Origin: Bdellovibrionales bacterium
Lineage (GTDB): Bacteria; Bdellovibrionota; UBA1018; CAIPTA01
DNA length: 5,676 nucleotides
Reading direction: 5' to 3'
Assembly (NCBI GenBank): GCA_021730855.1
Contig: JAKFYM010000194.1
Span: 1-5,676 of the forward strand
Shown here: positions 1-5,676 of the stretch, in pieces
Layout: every line of letters begins with the position of its first letter
Numbering within the stretch: the stretch's first letter is position 1
Position numbers and translations under genes: made by a program
Notes under the pieces: model-generated
Database searches by the model: none
The model's input: only the letters and a program-made list of their open reading frames with translations
Told to the model about the DNA's origin: nothing

Positions 1-1
1 C

Positions 2-641
2 ACCACCCTCCAGACCCCGCTGGAATTCAGCCGGGAGCTCACGCGCTCCCTGGCCACGGCCAAGCAAGTACACAAAAATAATTTAATCTGGGCGGACGCC
101 CGAAGAGCGTGAGCGCGAGGCCGATGCCGTGGCCACTTTTTCCCAGACCACGGGCGTGGGTGTCTATTCCGCCGACTGCGCTCCCCTCTTGGCCGTGGCC
201 GTGAGCGGGGGCGAGGCCGCAGCCTTGCTCGCCGTGCATGCCGGCTGGCGGGGCACGGCCCAAGAGGTTTCCCGCTTGGCGCTGGAAGCTTTTTTTGCAG
301 CTTGCCAGAAACGCCTAAACAAACCGCAATATCTTGCGGCCCTTGGCCCCTGCATCGGCTTTGCCAGCTTTGAGGTGGGCCAAGAGGTGATCGATGCCTT
401 CCCCCACGCGCTCGCCCAGGGCCTGGCCCGGCCCGCGGCGAATCCGGGGAAATATTATTTTGACCTCGCGGGAGAAAATGCCCGGCAAGTGCGTGCCGCT
501 GCAAAAAACGAGGCTCTCGAGCTAGATGTCCTCTCCCACTGCACCTTCCTAGAGAAAGAAAGATTTCCTTCCTTTCGACGCGACCGCGAAAATCGTGAAG
601 GCGCACGCCGCATCTTGTCGTTTCTCCAGCGCGAAGGGTGA
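2..641 (+). pseudogene. pgeF: PgeF/YfiH family protein (polyphenol oxidase / purine nucleoside phosphorylase fold), 5'-partial and frameshifted
   Basis: Members are multi-copper-oxidoreductase-like 'laccase domain' proteins. Some act on purine nucleosides, and the E. coli protein is described as a peptidoglycan-editing factor. The gene starts left of the window. In the frame beginning at base 2 the sequence gives the family's KQVH motif (bases 62-73). That frame stops at TGA 110-112. The rest is one frame over, from after a TAA at 84-86: EADA (117-128), ADC (171-179), HAGWRG (from 237), LGPCIG, FEVG and a C-terminal CT...FPSFRRDR region. The three expected active-site residues, His 71-73, Cys 177-179 and His 237-239, are all kept. 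One surplus base between 87 and 112, for example around 98, joins the halves as ...IWAD-PEEREREADA. The GTG at 129 is not a natural start, because it would drop the first His. About 213 residues are visible against a usual 240-260. The family call is strong. Whether the gene is truly broken or carries a sequencing error is open. Confidence 0.85.
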
Positions 642-675
642 CCAAGCTCGTCGTCCATGGTAGAGTCGCGCAAAC

Positions 676-679
676 GGAG
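676..679 (+). promoter_or_regulatory. Shine-Dalgarno site deciding the VKOR-DsbA start
   Basis: GGAG sits 7 nt before ATG 687. The alternative in-frame ATG at 657 has only a GGGTGA at 636-641, about 15 nt away, which overlaps the pgeF stop codon. The spacing favours 687, whose product also begins just before the first membrane helix. Confidence 0.65.
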
Positions 680-686
680 ATATTTC

Positions 687-1904
687 ATGCGCACTGACAA
701 TACCTTTATCAAGCTCATCCTTGCTCTCTGCCTTGTGGGCATCCTCACTTCAGGCTGGCTGCTCTCGATCCACATCCGCTTCGCCACGGGCCAGGCTAGT
801 CTCACCGAGACCTGCTCGATCCTGGGCATGAATAGCGGCACCGGCTGCGCCACCATTGCCGTTTCCGACTATTCGGATGTTTTGGGCGTGCCCCTCGCCG
901 CGATCGCGCTTGGCTATTATTTCACGCTTCTCCTCCTAGTGTTCTGGAGCATGCGCAACTTCCAGATGGCCTATGAGTCTCTTTATGTGTCCTATTTTCT
1001 CTCCACCCTGGCGATCCTGGTCACGGTCACGATGTTCGTGATCTCCCGCTATGTACTAAATAGTTTTTGCTTAGGATGTTCGATACTTTGGGTCGTCAAT
1101 CTCCTGATCTGGCCCTGTTTTGTGAAACAGCTCGGCCTGAACTGGGGCAATGCCCTGGCGGCCAACCTCGAACTCTTCCGTAAGAAGAACCTCCAGCTCA
1201 AGCGCGAGCGCATCCTGGGTTCATTCGTAGTGGGCATGGTTTGTTTGGTGGTCTTTGCCGTGGTGGGCAGCGCCGCCAAGAGCCTGCAAGGGCAGCCCGT
1301 GAACTATAGCGAGGCCTCGCTATTGACCGACTACCAAACTGCCGTGCAGGTATTCCTCCCCGCCGAAAGCCTGGGGGGCGCCCAATCAAAGGGGCTGCAA
1401 TCGGGCACGCCAATCTTAGAGATCGTGGAATTTGCCGATTTCCAATGCCCGGCCTGCCGCATGGCCGCTCAGCTCTTTAAGCCCTTTTTGCTCAAACACG
1501 CCGATAAGGTGCGTCTGACCTTCCACCACTTTCCGCTAGACGGAAGCTGCAATCCCTTCACCCCGAACGGCATGCATTCCTTCGCCTGCAGCGCGGCCCG
1601 CACCGCACTCTGCGCGGGCAAGCAGGAAAAATTTTGGCCCGTGCACGACCTGATTTTTGACCGCCAGGCGGATCTCTCGCTCGCCGTGCTCGACCAGATC
1701 GTGCAAGAGGCGGGGCTCGACAAAGCCGCCTTCGATGCCTGCATGAAGGCCCCAGCCACCGAAACCGAATTGCAACGGCAAATGGCTTGGGGCGAGCAGA
1801 TCAAGCTCGAGTCCACGCCCACGATCGTGATCAATGGCCGGAAAATGTCTGGAGTGCGCCATCCCGCCGAGCTCGAAGCGCTCTTACAGTCCTTAGAAAA
1901 GTAA
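687..1904 (+). CDS. VKOR-DsbA fusion: membrane vitamin K epoxide reductase domain with C-terminal thioredoxin-like domain
   Basis: This is a likely self-contained disulfide-forming enzyme. In the family, the VKOR domain reoxidises a thioredoxin-fold partner and passes electrons to quinone. I prefer ATG 687 (405 aa) because GGAG (676-679) lies 7 nt upstream; the in-frame ATG at 657 adds ten residues without a good ribosome site. Numbered from 687, helices lie near residues 7-30, 68-89, 97-120 and 127-146. The loop cysteines are C43 and C54, followed by the DYSDVLGVP signature, and the membrane CXXC is C128-L-G-C131. A fifth helix (about 177-197) should place the C-terminal domain in the periplasm. 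That domain has the DsbA-like CPAC (254-257), an LDGSCN stretch, several extra cysteines (C288, C301, C309, C352) and a TPTIVING segment with the expected cis-Pro (P378). It follows pgeF by 45 nt and overlaps the next start by one base. Probable role is oxidative folding of exported proteins; substrates are unknown. Confidence 0.9.
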   Translation: MRTDNTFIKLILALCLVGILTSGWLLSIHIRFATGQASLTETCSILGMNSGTGCATIAVSDYSDVLGVPLAAIALGYYFTLLLLVFWSMRNFQMAYESLYVSYFLSTLAILVTVTMFVISRYVLNSFCLGCSILWVVNLLIWPCFVKQLGLNWGNALAANLELFRKKNLQLKRERILGSFVVGMVCLVVFAVVGSAAKSLQGQPVNYSEASLLTDYQTAVQVFLPAESLGGAQSKGLQSGTPILEIVEFADFQCPACRMAAQLFKPFLLKHADKVRLTFHHFPLDGSCNPFTPNGMHSFACSAARTALCAGKQEKFWPVHDLIFDRQADLSLAVLDQIVQEAGLDKAAFDACMKAPATETELQRQMAWGEQIKLESTPTIVINGRKMSGVRHPAELEALLQSLEK

Positions 1905-2692
1905 TGCTGATCGATAGCCACGCGCACCTCGACTACGACTATGACGAGAGCACCGAACAGCTCCTCGCCAACGCCGCCAGTGCGGGGGTGACCCGCGTGA
2001 TCGCGATCGCCGCCGCCGCGGATTCGCTCGAGCGGGTGCGCGAACTGGCCGAGAAATTTCCGCAGGTTTTTTTCACCTCCGGCATCCATCCGCACGACTC
2101 TAAAGACTTCACGCCCGAAATCTTTGCCCGCATCCAGGCCCTTGCCCAACACCCAAAATGCGTGGCCATCGGGGAGCTAGGCCTCGACTATTTCTACGAA
2201 CACTCCACCCACGCCCTGCAATTTGCGGCCATCGAAAGCCAAATGCAGTTCTCCGCCGAGCTCGGCAAGCCGATCGTGGTGCATACCCGCGAGGCCGATG
2301 CCGACACCCTGCGCTTCTTGGAAACCCATTCCACCGAATTCCGCAAGCGCCACCCCGCGCGTGCGCCCGGAGTGATCCATTGTTTTACGGGCACGGCTGC
2401 CCTCGCCCAGGCTTCTTTGGACCTTGGCTATTATGTCTCGTTCTCAGGCATCATCACCTTCAAGACGGCCGAATCCCTTCGCGCTGTGGTGCGAGACGTG
2501 GTGCCGATGGAACGTTTATTGGTGGAAACAGACTCGCCCTTCCTCGCCCCCGTGCCCCATCGAGGGAAAAAGAACCAGCCCGCACATACCCGGGTGGTGG
2601 CCGAAAAAGTGGCCGAGCTCAAGGGCCTTTCGCTCGAAGAGGTGGCGCGGATCACCCGGCAGAACACCGAAACTCTTTTTGCCCTGCCCTAG
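1904..2692 (+). CDS. tatD: TatD family metal-dependent hydrolase (putative DNase)
   Basis: This is a complete 262-residue protein, the usual length for TatD/YcfH enzymes. These are TIM-barrel amidohydrolase-fold metalloenzymes with reported 3'-5' exonuclease or deoxyribonuclease activity. The metal ligands are in order: DSHAHLD with H6 and H8, GIHPHDS near 60-66, IGELGLDYF with E91, VVHTRE with H127, IHCFTG with H159 and VETDSPFLAP with D210. The family tail PHRGKKNQP and NTETLFAL near the end are also present. The start at 1904 overlaps the VKOR-DsbA stop (TAATG). The frame stays open upstream to 1787, but that stretch lies inside the VKOR-DsbA gene and has no family match. There is only a weak purine-rich site (AGAAAAG) upstream, so translation probably depends on reinitiation from the upstream gene. 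TatD names cover several paralogues (TatD, YcfH, YjjV), and I cannot tell which this is. Confidence 0.95.
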   Translation: MLIDSHAHLDYDYDESTEQLLANAASAGVTRVIAIAAAADSLERVRELAEKFPQVFFTSGIHPHDSKDFTPEIFARIQALAQHPKCVAIGELGLDYFYEHSTHALQFAAIESQMQFSAELGKPIVVHTREADADTLRFLETHSTEFRKRHPARAPGVIHCFTGTAALAQASLDLGYYVSFSGIITFKTAESLRAVVRDVVPMERLLVETDSPFLAPVPHRGKKNQPAHTRVVAEKVAELKGLSLEEVARITRQNTETLFALP

Positions 2693-2699
2693 AAAGGCC

Positions 2700-2728
2700 T
2701 TGGCGGCGACGGGCTCCTCCTGTATATT
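2700..2728 (+). promoter_or_regulatory. Putative sigma70-type promoter for the small secreted protein
   Basis: TTGGCG (2700-2705, 4 of 6 to TTGACA) and TATATT (2723-2728, 5 of 6 to TATAAT) are separated by 17 nt. They lie just after the tatD stop and would start RNA near 2735, about 25 nt before ATG 2760. The spacing and position are good, but the call rests on consensus matching alone. Confidence 0.4.
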
Positions 2729-2748
2729 GCATTGCATCAATCCCCCCC

Positions 2749-2752
2749 GGAG
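2749..2752 (+). promoter_or_regulatory. Shine-Dalgarno site for the small secreted protein
   Basis: GGAG follows a run of seven C residues and lies 7 nt before ATG 2760. It fixes the start of the short gene well inside a longer open frame whose upstream part is a shadow of tatD. Confidence 0.65.
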
Positions 2753-2759
2753 TCCCGTG

Positions 2760-3026
2760 ATGCCTCGTATCCTCTTTTTTGTCACCCTCGTGCTGGCCTT
2801 GCTGTCGGCTAGTTCCGCTCTGGCCGCCCTCGAGCTGGAGGAGTTTCCGGAAGGCGCGCCCGTGCTGGAAGACTGCGTGGGGCAAGACGACCTCGTTTGG
2901 CGAGAGACCTACCACCCAGACAACCTGCAGCCGGTCGCGGGGGAGGAGTATTCCTCCGAGGGAGAAGACCTTCTGCTTCGGGATTGCCAGCTCCCCAAAG
3001 GGGCGCCCGTTTTTCGGGAAATTTAA
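2760..3026 (+). CDS. Small secreted acidic protein of unknown function
   Basis: I do not recognise this 88-residue protein. It opens with a clear Sec signal peptide: R3, a hydrophobic core at about 4-15 and an ALA cleavage motif at 20-22. The mature part would be about 66 residues and strongly acidic, with roughly 17 Asp/Glu against 4 Lys/Arg. Two cysteines (C39, C76) could form one disulfide. A short motif appears twice, PEGAPVLEDC (30-39) and PKGAPVFREI (79-88, the very C-terminus), which hints at a small internal repeat. There is no lipobox, so it is probably soluble in the periplasm or released. The start is supported by GGAG at 2749-2752 and a promoter-like pair upstream. It is probably expressed separately from tatD, and it ends 4 nt from the stop of the opposing gene. 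Cysteine oxidation by the nearby VKOR-DsbA protein is possible but only a guess. Confidence 0.7.
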   Translation: MPRILFFVTLVLALLSASSALAALELEEFPEGAPVLEDCVGQDDLVWRETYHPDNLQPVAGEEYSSEGEDLLLRDCQLPKGAPVFREI

Positions 3027-3030
3027 AAAC

Positions 3031-3882
3031 TCACCGCCAGAGGGTGCGCATCGCCCGCAGCAATGCGCCCCAACCCACCGTCCAGAGCGCCAGGGCCGGT
3101 AGCCAGGCCCACCACACCCCCACAGTCCACAAAAGATGCAAGGCCCCAAGGCCCAAGAGCAGGCTAAGCGGCCGCAATTTCTCCCCTGGTCGGGGCGGCA
3201 GGAGGCGGTTTCCCGCCCAGAGCGCGGCCGCGAGGTGAGCCAGCACGCCCGCCAGCAATAGGCAGAAAAAATAGACGGGCAGCAGAAAAATCCCGAGGAT
3301 CGAGATCACCAATAGCACAAAAAAGACGGGCACCAGCAGGCTGCCCAGCACGCCCACCACCAAATTCTTGGGCCAGTCCCGACCGATGGCGAGGGCATTC
3401 TGAAAGCCAGGCATGCCGCGAAAAAGCGCCCAACCAAAAAGCCAAAGCAGGAGGCAGGAGATCAGGCCAAACACCGCGCGCACCACCCAGTCTAGGTGCT
3501 CGCGCCACACATCCGTGGCCGAGCGCAGGGCGCGCCAAAGGGGACCGGGCTCGCGGAAGACCACACTCTCGGCCGCCATCGAGGCTCCGGCCTTGCTTTC
3601 AAAAGAGCCACCCATCACGGTGAGGGATTTCGTGAGCTTCGCCGTCTCGTGAAAAACCACGTGGCCGGAGAGCACCACCACTTCTTTGACCTCGCCATGG
3701 ACATCGAGATTGCCCCAGAGCAAGAGCACGGTGCCGTAGATTTCTCCCACCTCAATCACGGCGTGATCAGAGCCCAGCACTAGATTTCCGGTTTTTTCGT
3801 CTTCAATACGTAAAGAAGATTCGGCCACTTGCAGGGCCTCGGCCGAGAGCGGCAAGAAGAGCAATAAAAAAAGCAAACGCAT
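3031..3882 (-). CDS. Exported bactofilin-like (polymer-forming) domain with C-terminal multi-pass membrane region
   Basis: This is a 283-residue protein. A signal peptide is visible (about 1-16, AEA before the cut). Residues 40-108 are rich in Val and Gly in a loose 19-20 residue period: GTVLLLWGNLDVHG, VVVLSGHVVFHET and LTVMGGSFESKAG occupy equivalent places. This pattern fits a short right-handed beta-helix of the polymer-forming/bactofilin (DUF583-like) type. A Trp/Arg-rich linker (115-130) leads to hydrophobic segments near 132-154, 173-196, 198-222, 238-257 and 259-276. The beta-helix would therefore face the periplasm, unlike classical cytosolic bactofilins. The start has a strong GAGGGAG (3888-3894 on this strand) 5 nt upstream. 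It is divergent from the MFS gene and convergent with the small acidic protein gene. Function is unknown; an envelope-organising or scaffold role is an inference from the fold. The membrane part matches no family I can name. Confidence 0.8.
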   Translation of the reverse strand: MRLLFLLLFLPLSAEALQVAESSLRIEDEKTGNLVLGSDHAVIEVGEIYGTVLLLWGNLDVHGEVKEVVVLSGHVVFHETAKLTKSLTVMGGSFESKAGASMAAESVVFREPGPLWRALRSATDVWREHLDWVVRAVFGLISCLLLWLFGWALFRGMPGFQNALAIGRDWPKNLVVGVLGSLLVPVFFVLLVISILGIFLLPVYFFCLLLAGVLAHLAAALWAGNRLLPPRPGEKLRPLSLLLGLGALHLLWTVGVWWAWLPALALWTVGWGALLRAMRTLWR

Positions 3883-3976
3883 AAGATCTCCCTCGAGCCC
3901 GTAGTGTAGTCATTCACCTCCTCAATGCAACCGGCTTTTTCTGGATTTCTCCTAAGGCCCATGGTCATAGTAGAGG
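3883..3976. promoter_or_regulatory. Divergent intergenic region between the bactofilin-like gene and the MFS gene
   Basis: This 94-bp region must hold the promoters of two divergent genes. It is less GC-rich than its surroundings and contains a CTTTTTCT tract (3934-3941). I see no clear inverted repeat that would mark an operator for a TetR- or MarR-like regulator, and no regulator gene is adjacent. Confidence 0.5.
3903..3930 (-). promoter_or_regulatory. Weak putative promoter for the bactofilin-like gene
   Basis: Read on the minus strand, TTGCAT (3925-3930) and TACACT (3903-3908) are spaced by 16 nt. They match the sigma70 boxes in 3 and 4 of 6 positions. RNA would start about 13-15 nt before the start codon, leaving room for the GAGGGAG ribosome site. 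The match is modest. Confidence 0.3.
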
Positions 3977-5131
3977 ATGCGTTCTCGCAGCCCCTTGTTC
4001 ATTATTTTTCTTGTGGTCTTTTTTGACCTCCTCGCCTTTGGGATTGTGATTCCGATTCTTCCCTACTACTCCAAAACTTTTGGTGCGAGCGCGGTGGAGC
4101 TTGGCTGGCTCATGGCTTCCTATAGCATTGCTCAATTTGTTTTTTCTCCCGTCTGGGGCGCGATTTCCGACCGCATCGGCCGCCGGCCGGTTTTGCTCGT
4201 GACCATACTCGGCGGCGCTTGCGCCATGGTGGCCACCGCCGTGGCGGGCACCTTTGCCATCCTGCTGCTTGCACGGGTGCTGGCCGGAATTTTTGGCGCA
4301 AATATCTCCACCGCCACGGCCTATATCGCCGACGTGACTCCCGCCAAAGATCGCGCCAAGGGCATGGGCATCATTGGCGCGGGTTTCGGCCTTGGCTTTA
4401 TTTTTGGCCCCGCCCTCGGCGGCATCCTTTCCGTGCATGGATATGCGCTCCCGATCCTAGTGGGCGCGGCCCTGGGCCTCTTCAATTTCATCTTTGCTTA
4501 TTTTGTGCTCGAAGAATCCACCGTGCAGCCCGATTCACGCCGTAAACTCTCGGCCGCCAGCGTGCGCGAAGCCTTTGCACGCCCGCAGACGGCCGTGCCC
4601 GTCTCGCTTTTTTTCCTCAACACCCTAGCCTTCACCCAGCTCGAGGTGATTTTCGGCCTCTATGTGCTGGCGCTCTTCGGCTATGGCGCGCGCGACGCTG
4701 GCTGGCTGCTCGCCGGCATGGGCGTGGTGAGTGCTGTCCTGCAAGGCGGGCTGATTGGCAGGCTCGCAAAAAAATATGGCGAAGTGGCTCTGGCGGTCAC
4801 CGGCTTCGCGCTGATGGCCTTCACGCTCGTAGGCTCAGCCTCTGCGGCCACGCCCACGGTGTTCATTCTCTTTCTCCTCGGGCTGGCGGTGGGAAACGGC
4901 CTCGTCAATCCTTCGCTCACGAGCCTCGCCTCGCGTGGCGCTCCCGAAGACCGCCAGGGCATGGTGATGGGCGTGTACCAGAGCGCCGGCTCCTTGGCGC
5001 GCGTCTTTGGCCCGCCCCTGGCCGGATTTTTGTTTGATTACCTAGCGCCCTCTGCTCCCATCTTGCTCTCGAGCGTGCTGATGGCCTTTGCTTGGGTGTT
5101 CATTGTCGCAACTAGGAGCAAATTGGCATGA
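3977..5131 (+). CDS. MFS transporter, TetA-like DHA1 drug/metabolite:H+ antiporter
   Basis: This 384-residue polytopic protein with about twelve hydrophobic segments has the length of DHA1 efflux pumps. Helix 1 carries FFDLLAFGIVIPILPYY, with an acidic residue (D17) as in TetA-type pumps. The cytoplasmic loop 2-3 has motif A, G61-AISDRIGRR (65-70 DRIGRR). Motif B is ARVLAGIFGANIS with R100, followed by the TetA-like AYIADVTP (115-122). The antiporter motif C region is GFIFGPALGG (140-149). A charged linker (about 180-205) separates the two six-helix halves. Substrate cannot be read from sequence; export of a drug or small metabolite is likely. The ATG at 3977 follows an in-frame stop at 3971-3973, so it is the earliest start and fits the family N-terminus. 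The only ribosome-like site, GAGG (3973-3976), abuts it with no spacer, which is odd. The gene overlaps the M14 gene by ATGA. Confidence 0.92.
   Translation: MRSRSPLFIIFLVVFFDLLAFGIVIPILPYYSKTFGASAVELGWLMASYSIAQFVFSPVWGAISDRIGRRPVLLVTILGGACAMVATAVAGTFAILLLARVLAGIFGANISTATAYIADVTPAKDRAKGMGIIGAGFGLGFIFGPALGGILSVHGYALPILVGAALGLFNFIFAYFVLEESTVQPDSRRKLSAASVREAFARPQTAVPVSLFFLNTLAFTQLEVIFGLYVLALFGYGARDAGWLLAGMGVVSAVLQGGLIGRLAKKYGEVALAVTGFALMAFTLVGSASAATPTVFILFLLGLAVGNGLVNPSLTSLASRGAPEDRQGMVMGVYQSAGSLARVFGPPLAGFLFDYLAPSAPILLSSVLMAFAWVFIVATRSKLA
5114..5118 (+). promoter_or_regulatory. Shine-Dalgarno site for the M14 gene inside the MFS gene
   Basis: AGGAG lies 9 nt before ATG 5128, within the last codons of the MFS gene. 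It supports the ATGA start and independent ribosome loading in addition to reinitiation. Confidence 0.6.
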
Positions 5132-5676
5132 GCTTTCCCGAACAGGTGTTCTTAGAGAATTTGCTGGAAGCCCTGAAAGACCACGCCCGCATCGAACAGC
5201 TGGCCTCGGTGCAATTTTCCTCTCAAACTTTTCCTATTTATACTATCGCCATGGGCTCCCAGGATCCGGCGGCTCCCACGGTGGCCTTAATTGGAGGCGT
5301 GCATGGCCAGGAGAAGATCGGCGCCCAAGTGGTGCTCTCCTACCTAGAGACCATGACCCAGCTCCTGCGCTGGGATGAGATGACCCATGCCTTCTTGGAG
5401 AAATCGCGCATCGTCTTCATGCCGATCGTGAACCCCGTGGGCATGTTTCTCCTGAGGCGCGGCAATGTGAATCGCGTAGACCTCATGCGCAACTCGCCAC
5501 TCGAAAATCCCGGGGCCTTCCTGCTCGGGGGCCAGCGCATCTCGCCCCTCCTGCCCTGGTATCGAGGCGCCAAAGGTGGCCCGATGGAAGTGGAATCACA
5601 GGCGCTCTGTGAGTTCATGCGCCGTGAAGTTTTTCCCGCCAAAACCTCGATCGCCCTCGACTGCCACTCGGGTTAC
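5128..5676 (+). CDS. M14-type zinc carboxypeptidase / aspartoacylase-succinylglutamate desuccinylase family enzyme, 3'-partial
   Basis: The first 183 residues are present and the gene runs off the right edge. There is no signal peptide, so the product is probably cytoplasmic. The zinc-binding HxxE motif is in GGVHGQEKIG (H59, E62). PIVNPVGM (99-106) matches the family's core strand, and VDLMRN (117-122) sits where the substrate-binding DLNRN/DxNRN motif is expected, with R121 as the likely carboxylate-binding Arg. ALDCHSG ends the window, and H180 is the expected third zinc ligand. The family removes C-terminal or N-acyl amino acid groups. Which reaction applies here is unknown, because the catalytic Glu would lie beyond the window. 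The start at 5128 overlaps the MFS stop by 4 nt and has AGGAG 9 nt upstream, so the two are co-transcribed. Transport of a substrate or product by the MFS protein is plausible but unproven. Confidence 0.85.
   Translation, partial: MSFPEQVFLENLLEALKDHARIEQLASVQFSSQTFPIYTIAMGSQDPAAPTVALIGGVHGQEKIGAQVVLSYLETMTQLLRWDEMTHAFLEKSRIVFMPIVNPVGMFLLRRGNVNRVDLMRNSPLENPGAFLLGGQRISPLLPWYRGAKGGPMEVESQALCEFMRREVFPAKTSIALDCHSGY

Noticed and set aside
84..112. Programmed +1 frameshift in pgeF
   Set aside because: The overlap contains no prfB-like CTT-TGA-C or other familiar slippery site, and PgeF homologues are not known to be recoded. A simple indel or sequencing error is more likely.
129..641. A complete 170-residue protein starting at GTG 129
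   Set aside because: It would begin in the middle of the family's EADA motif and lack the first active-site His, which is visible in the neighbouring frame upstream.
1469..2152. Long minus-strand open frame of 227 codons
   Set aside because: It runs antisense across VKOR-DsbA and tatD, which have strong motifs, and has no recognisable domain. High GC makes such shadows common.
2158..2760. Plus-strand 200-codon open frame over the end of tatD
   Set aside because: It is Arg/Pro-rich out-of-frame translation of tatD, without motifs or a ribosome site.
3006..3018. CCCG-TTTTT-CGGG hairpin as an intrinsic terminator
   Set aside because: The stem is only four base pairs, it lies inside the coding region, and it is followed by AAATTTAAAAA rather than a T-run.
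2652..3149. Minus-strand 165-codon open frame opposite the small secreted protein
   Set aside because: It overlaps the 3' end of the bactofilin-like gene and has Gly/Arg-rich low-complexity content with no signal peptide. The plus-strand reading has a clear signal peptide and ribosome site.
3965..4438. Minus-strand 157-codon open frame opposite the MFS gene
   Set aside because: Its Gly/His/Lys-rich composition is typical of the antisense of hydrophobic helices, and the MFS motifs on the plus strand are unambiguous.
1..5676. CRISPR arrays, tRNA or rRNA genes, insertion sequences, attachment sites
   Set aside because: No regularly spaced repeats, cloverleaf-like sequences, transposase motifs or flanking direct repeats were seen on reading either strand.

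Overview
This 5.7 kb window is GC-rich and densely packed with chromosomal genes on both strands. It reads as ordinary bacterial sequence, with no sign of phage, insertion sequence, CRISPR, tRNA or rRNA. The exported proteins, a periplasm-facing thiol oxidase and a bactofilin-like membrane protein fit a Gram-negative bacterium. The VKOR-thioredoxin fusion and general gene style recall Bdellovibrionota or other former Deltaproteobacteria, but that placement is inference; no marker gene here settles it.

Left block (1-2692, plus strand). A PgeF/YfiH-family gene enters from the left edge. Its coding frame is broken by a one-base shift between 87 and 112, yet all three expected active-site residues (His, Cys, His) are present across the two frames. 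It is followed by a membrane VKOR domain fused to a DsbA-like thioredoxin domain (best start 687), which overlaps a complete TatD-family metal-dependent hydrolase through a TAATG junction. The three run head to tail with short gaps, as in an operon.

Middle block (2693-3882). A small secreted, very acidic protein (2760-3026) has its own Shine-Dalgarno site and a plausible sigma70 promoter at 2700-2728. It converges, with only 4 nt between stop codons, on a minus-strand gene (3031-3882). That gene encodes a signal peptide, a short beta-helix-like (polymer-forming/bactofilin-like) region and several membrane helices.

Right block (3883-5676). A 94-bp divergent intergenic region separates that gene from a plus-strand MFS efflux transporter of the TetA-like DHA1 type. 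The transporter overlaps by 4 nt (ATGA) a zinc carboxypeptidase-like M14/aspartoacylase-fold enzyme that runs off the right edge. The pair is probably translationally coupled.

I found no convincing new multi-gene system. The points most worth a second look are the frameshifted pgeF, the small acidic secreted protein with a repeated GAPV motif, the exported bactofilin-like membrane protein, and the coupled MFS/M14 pair.
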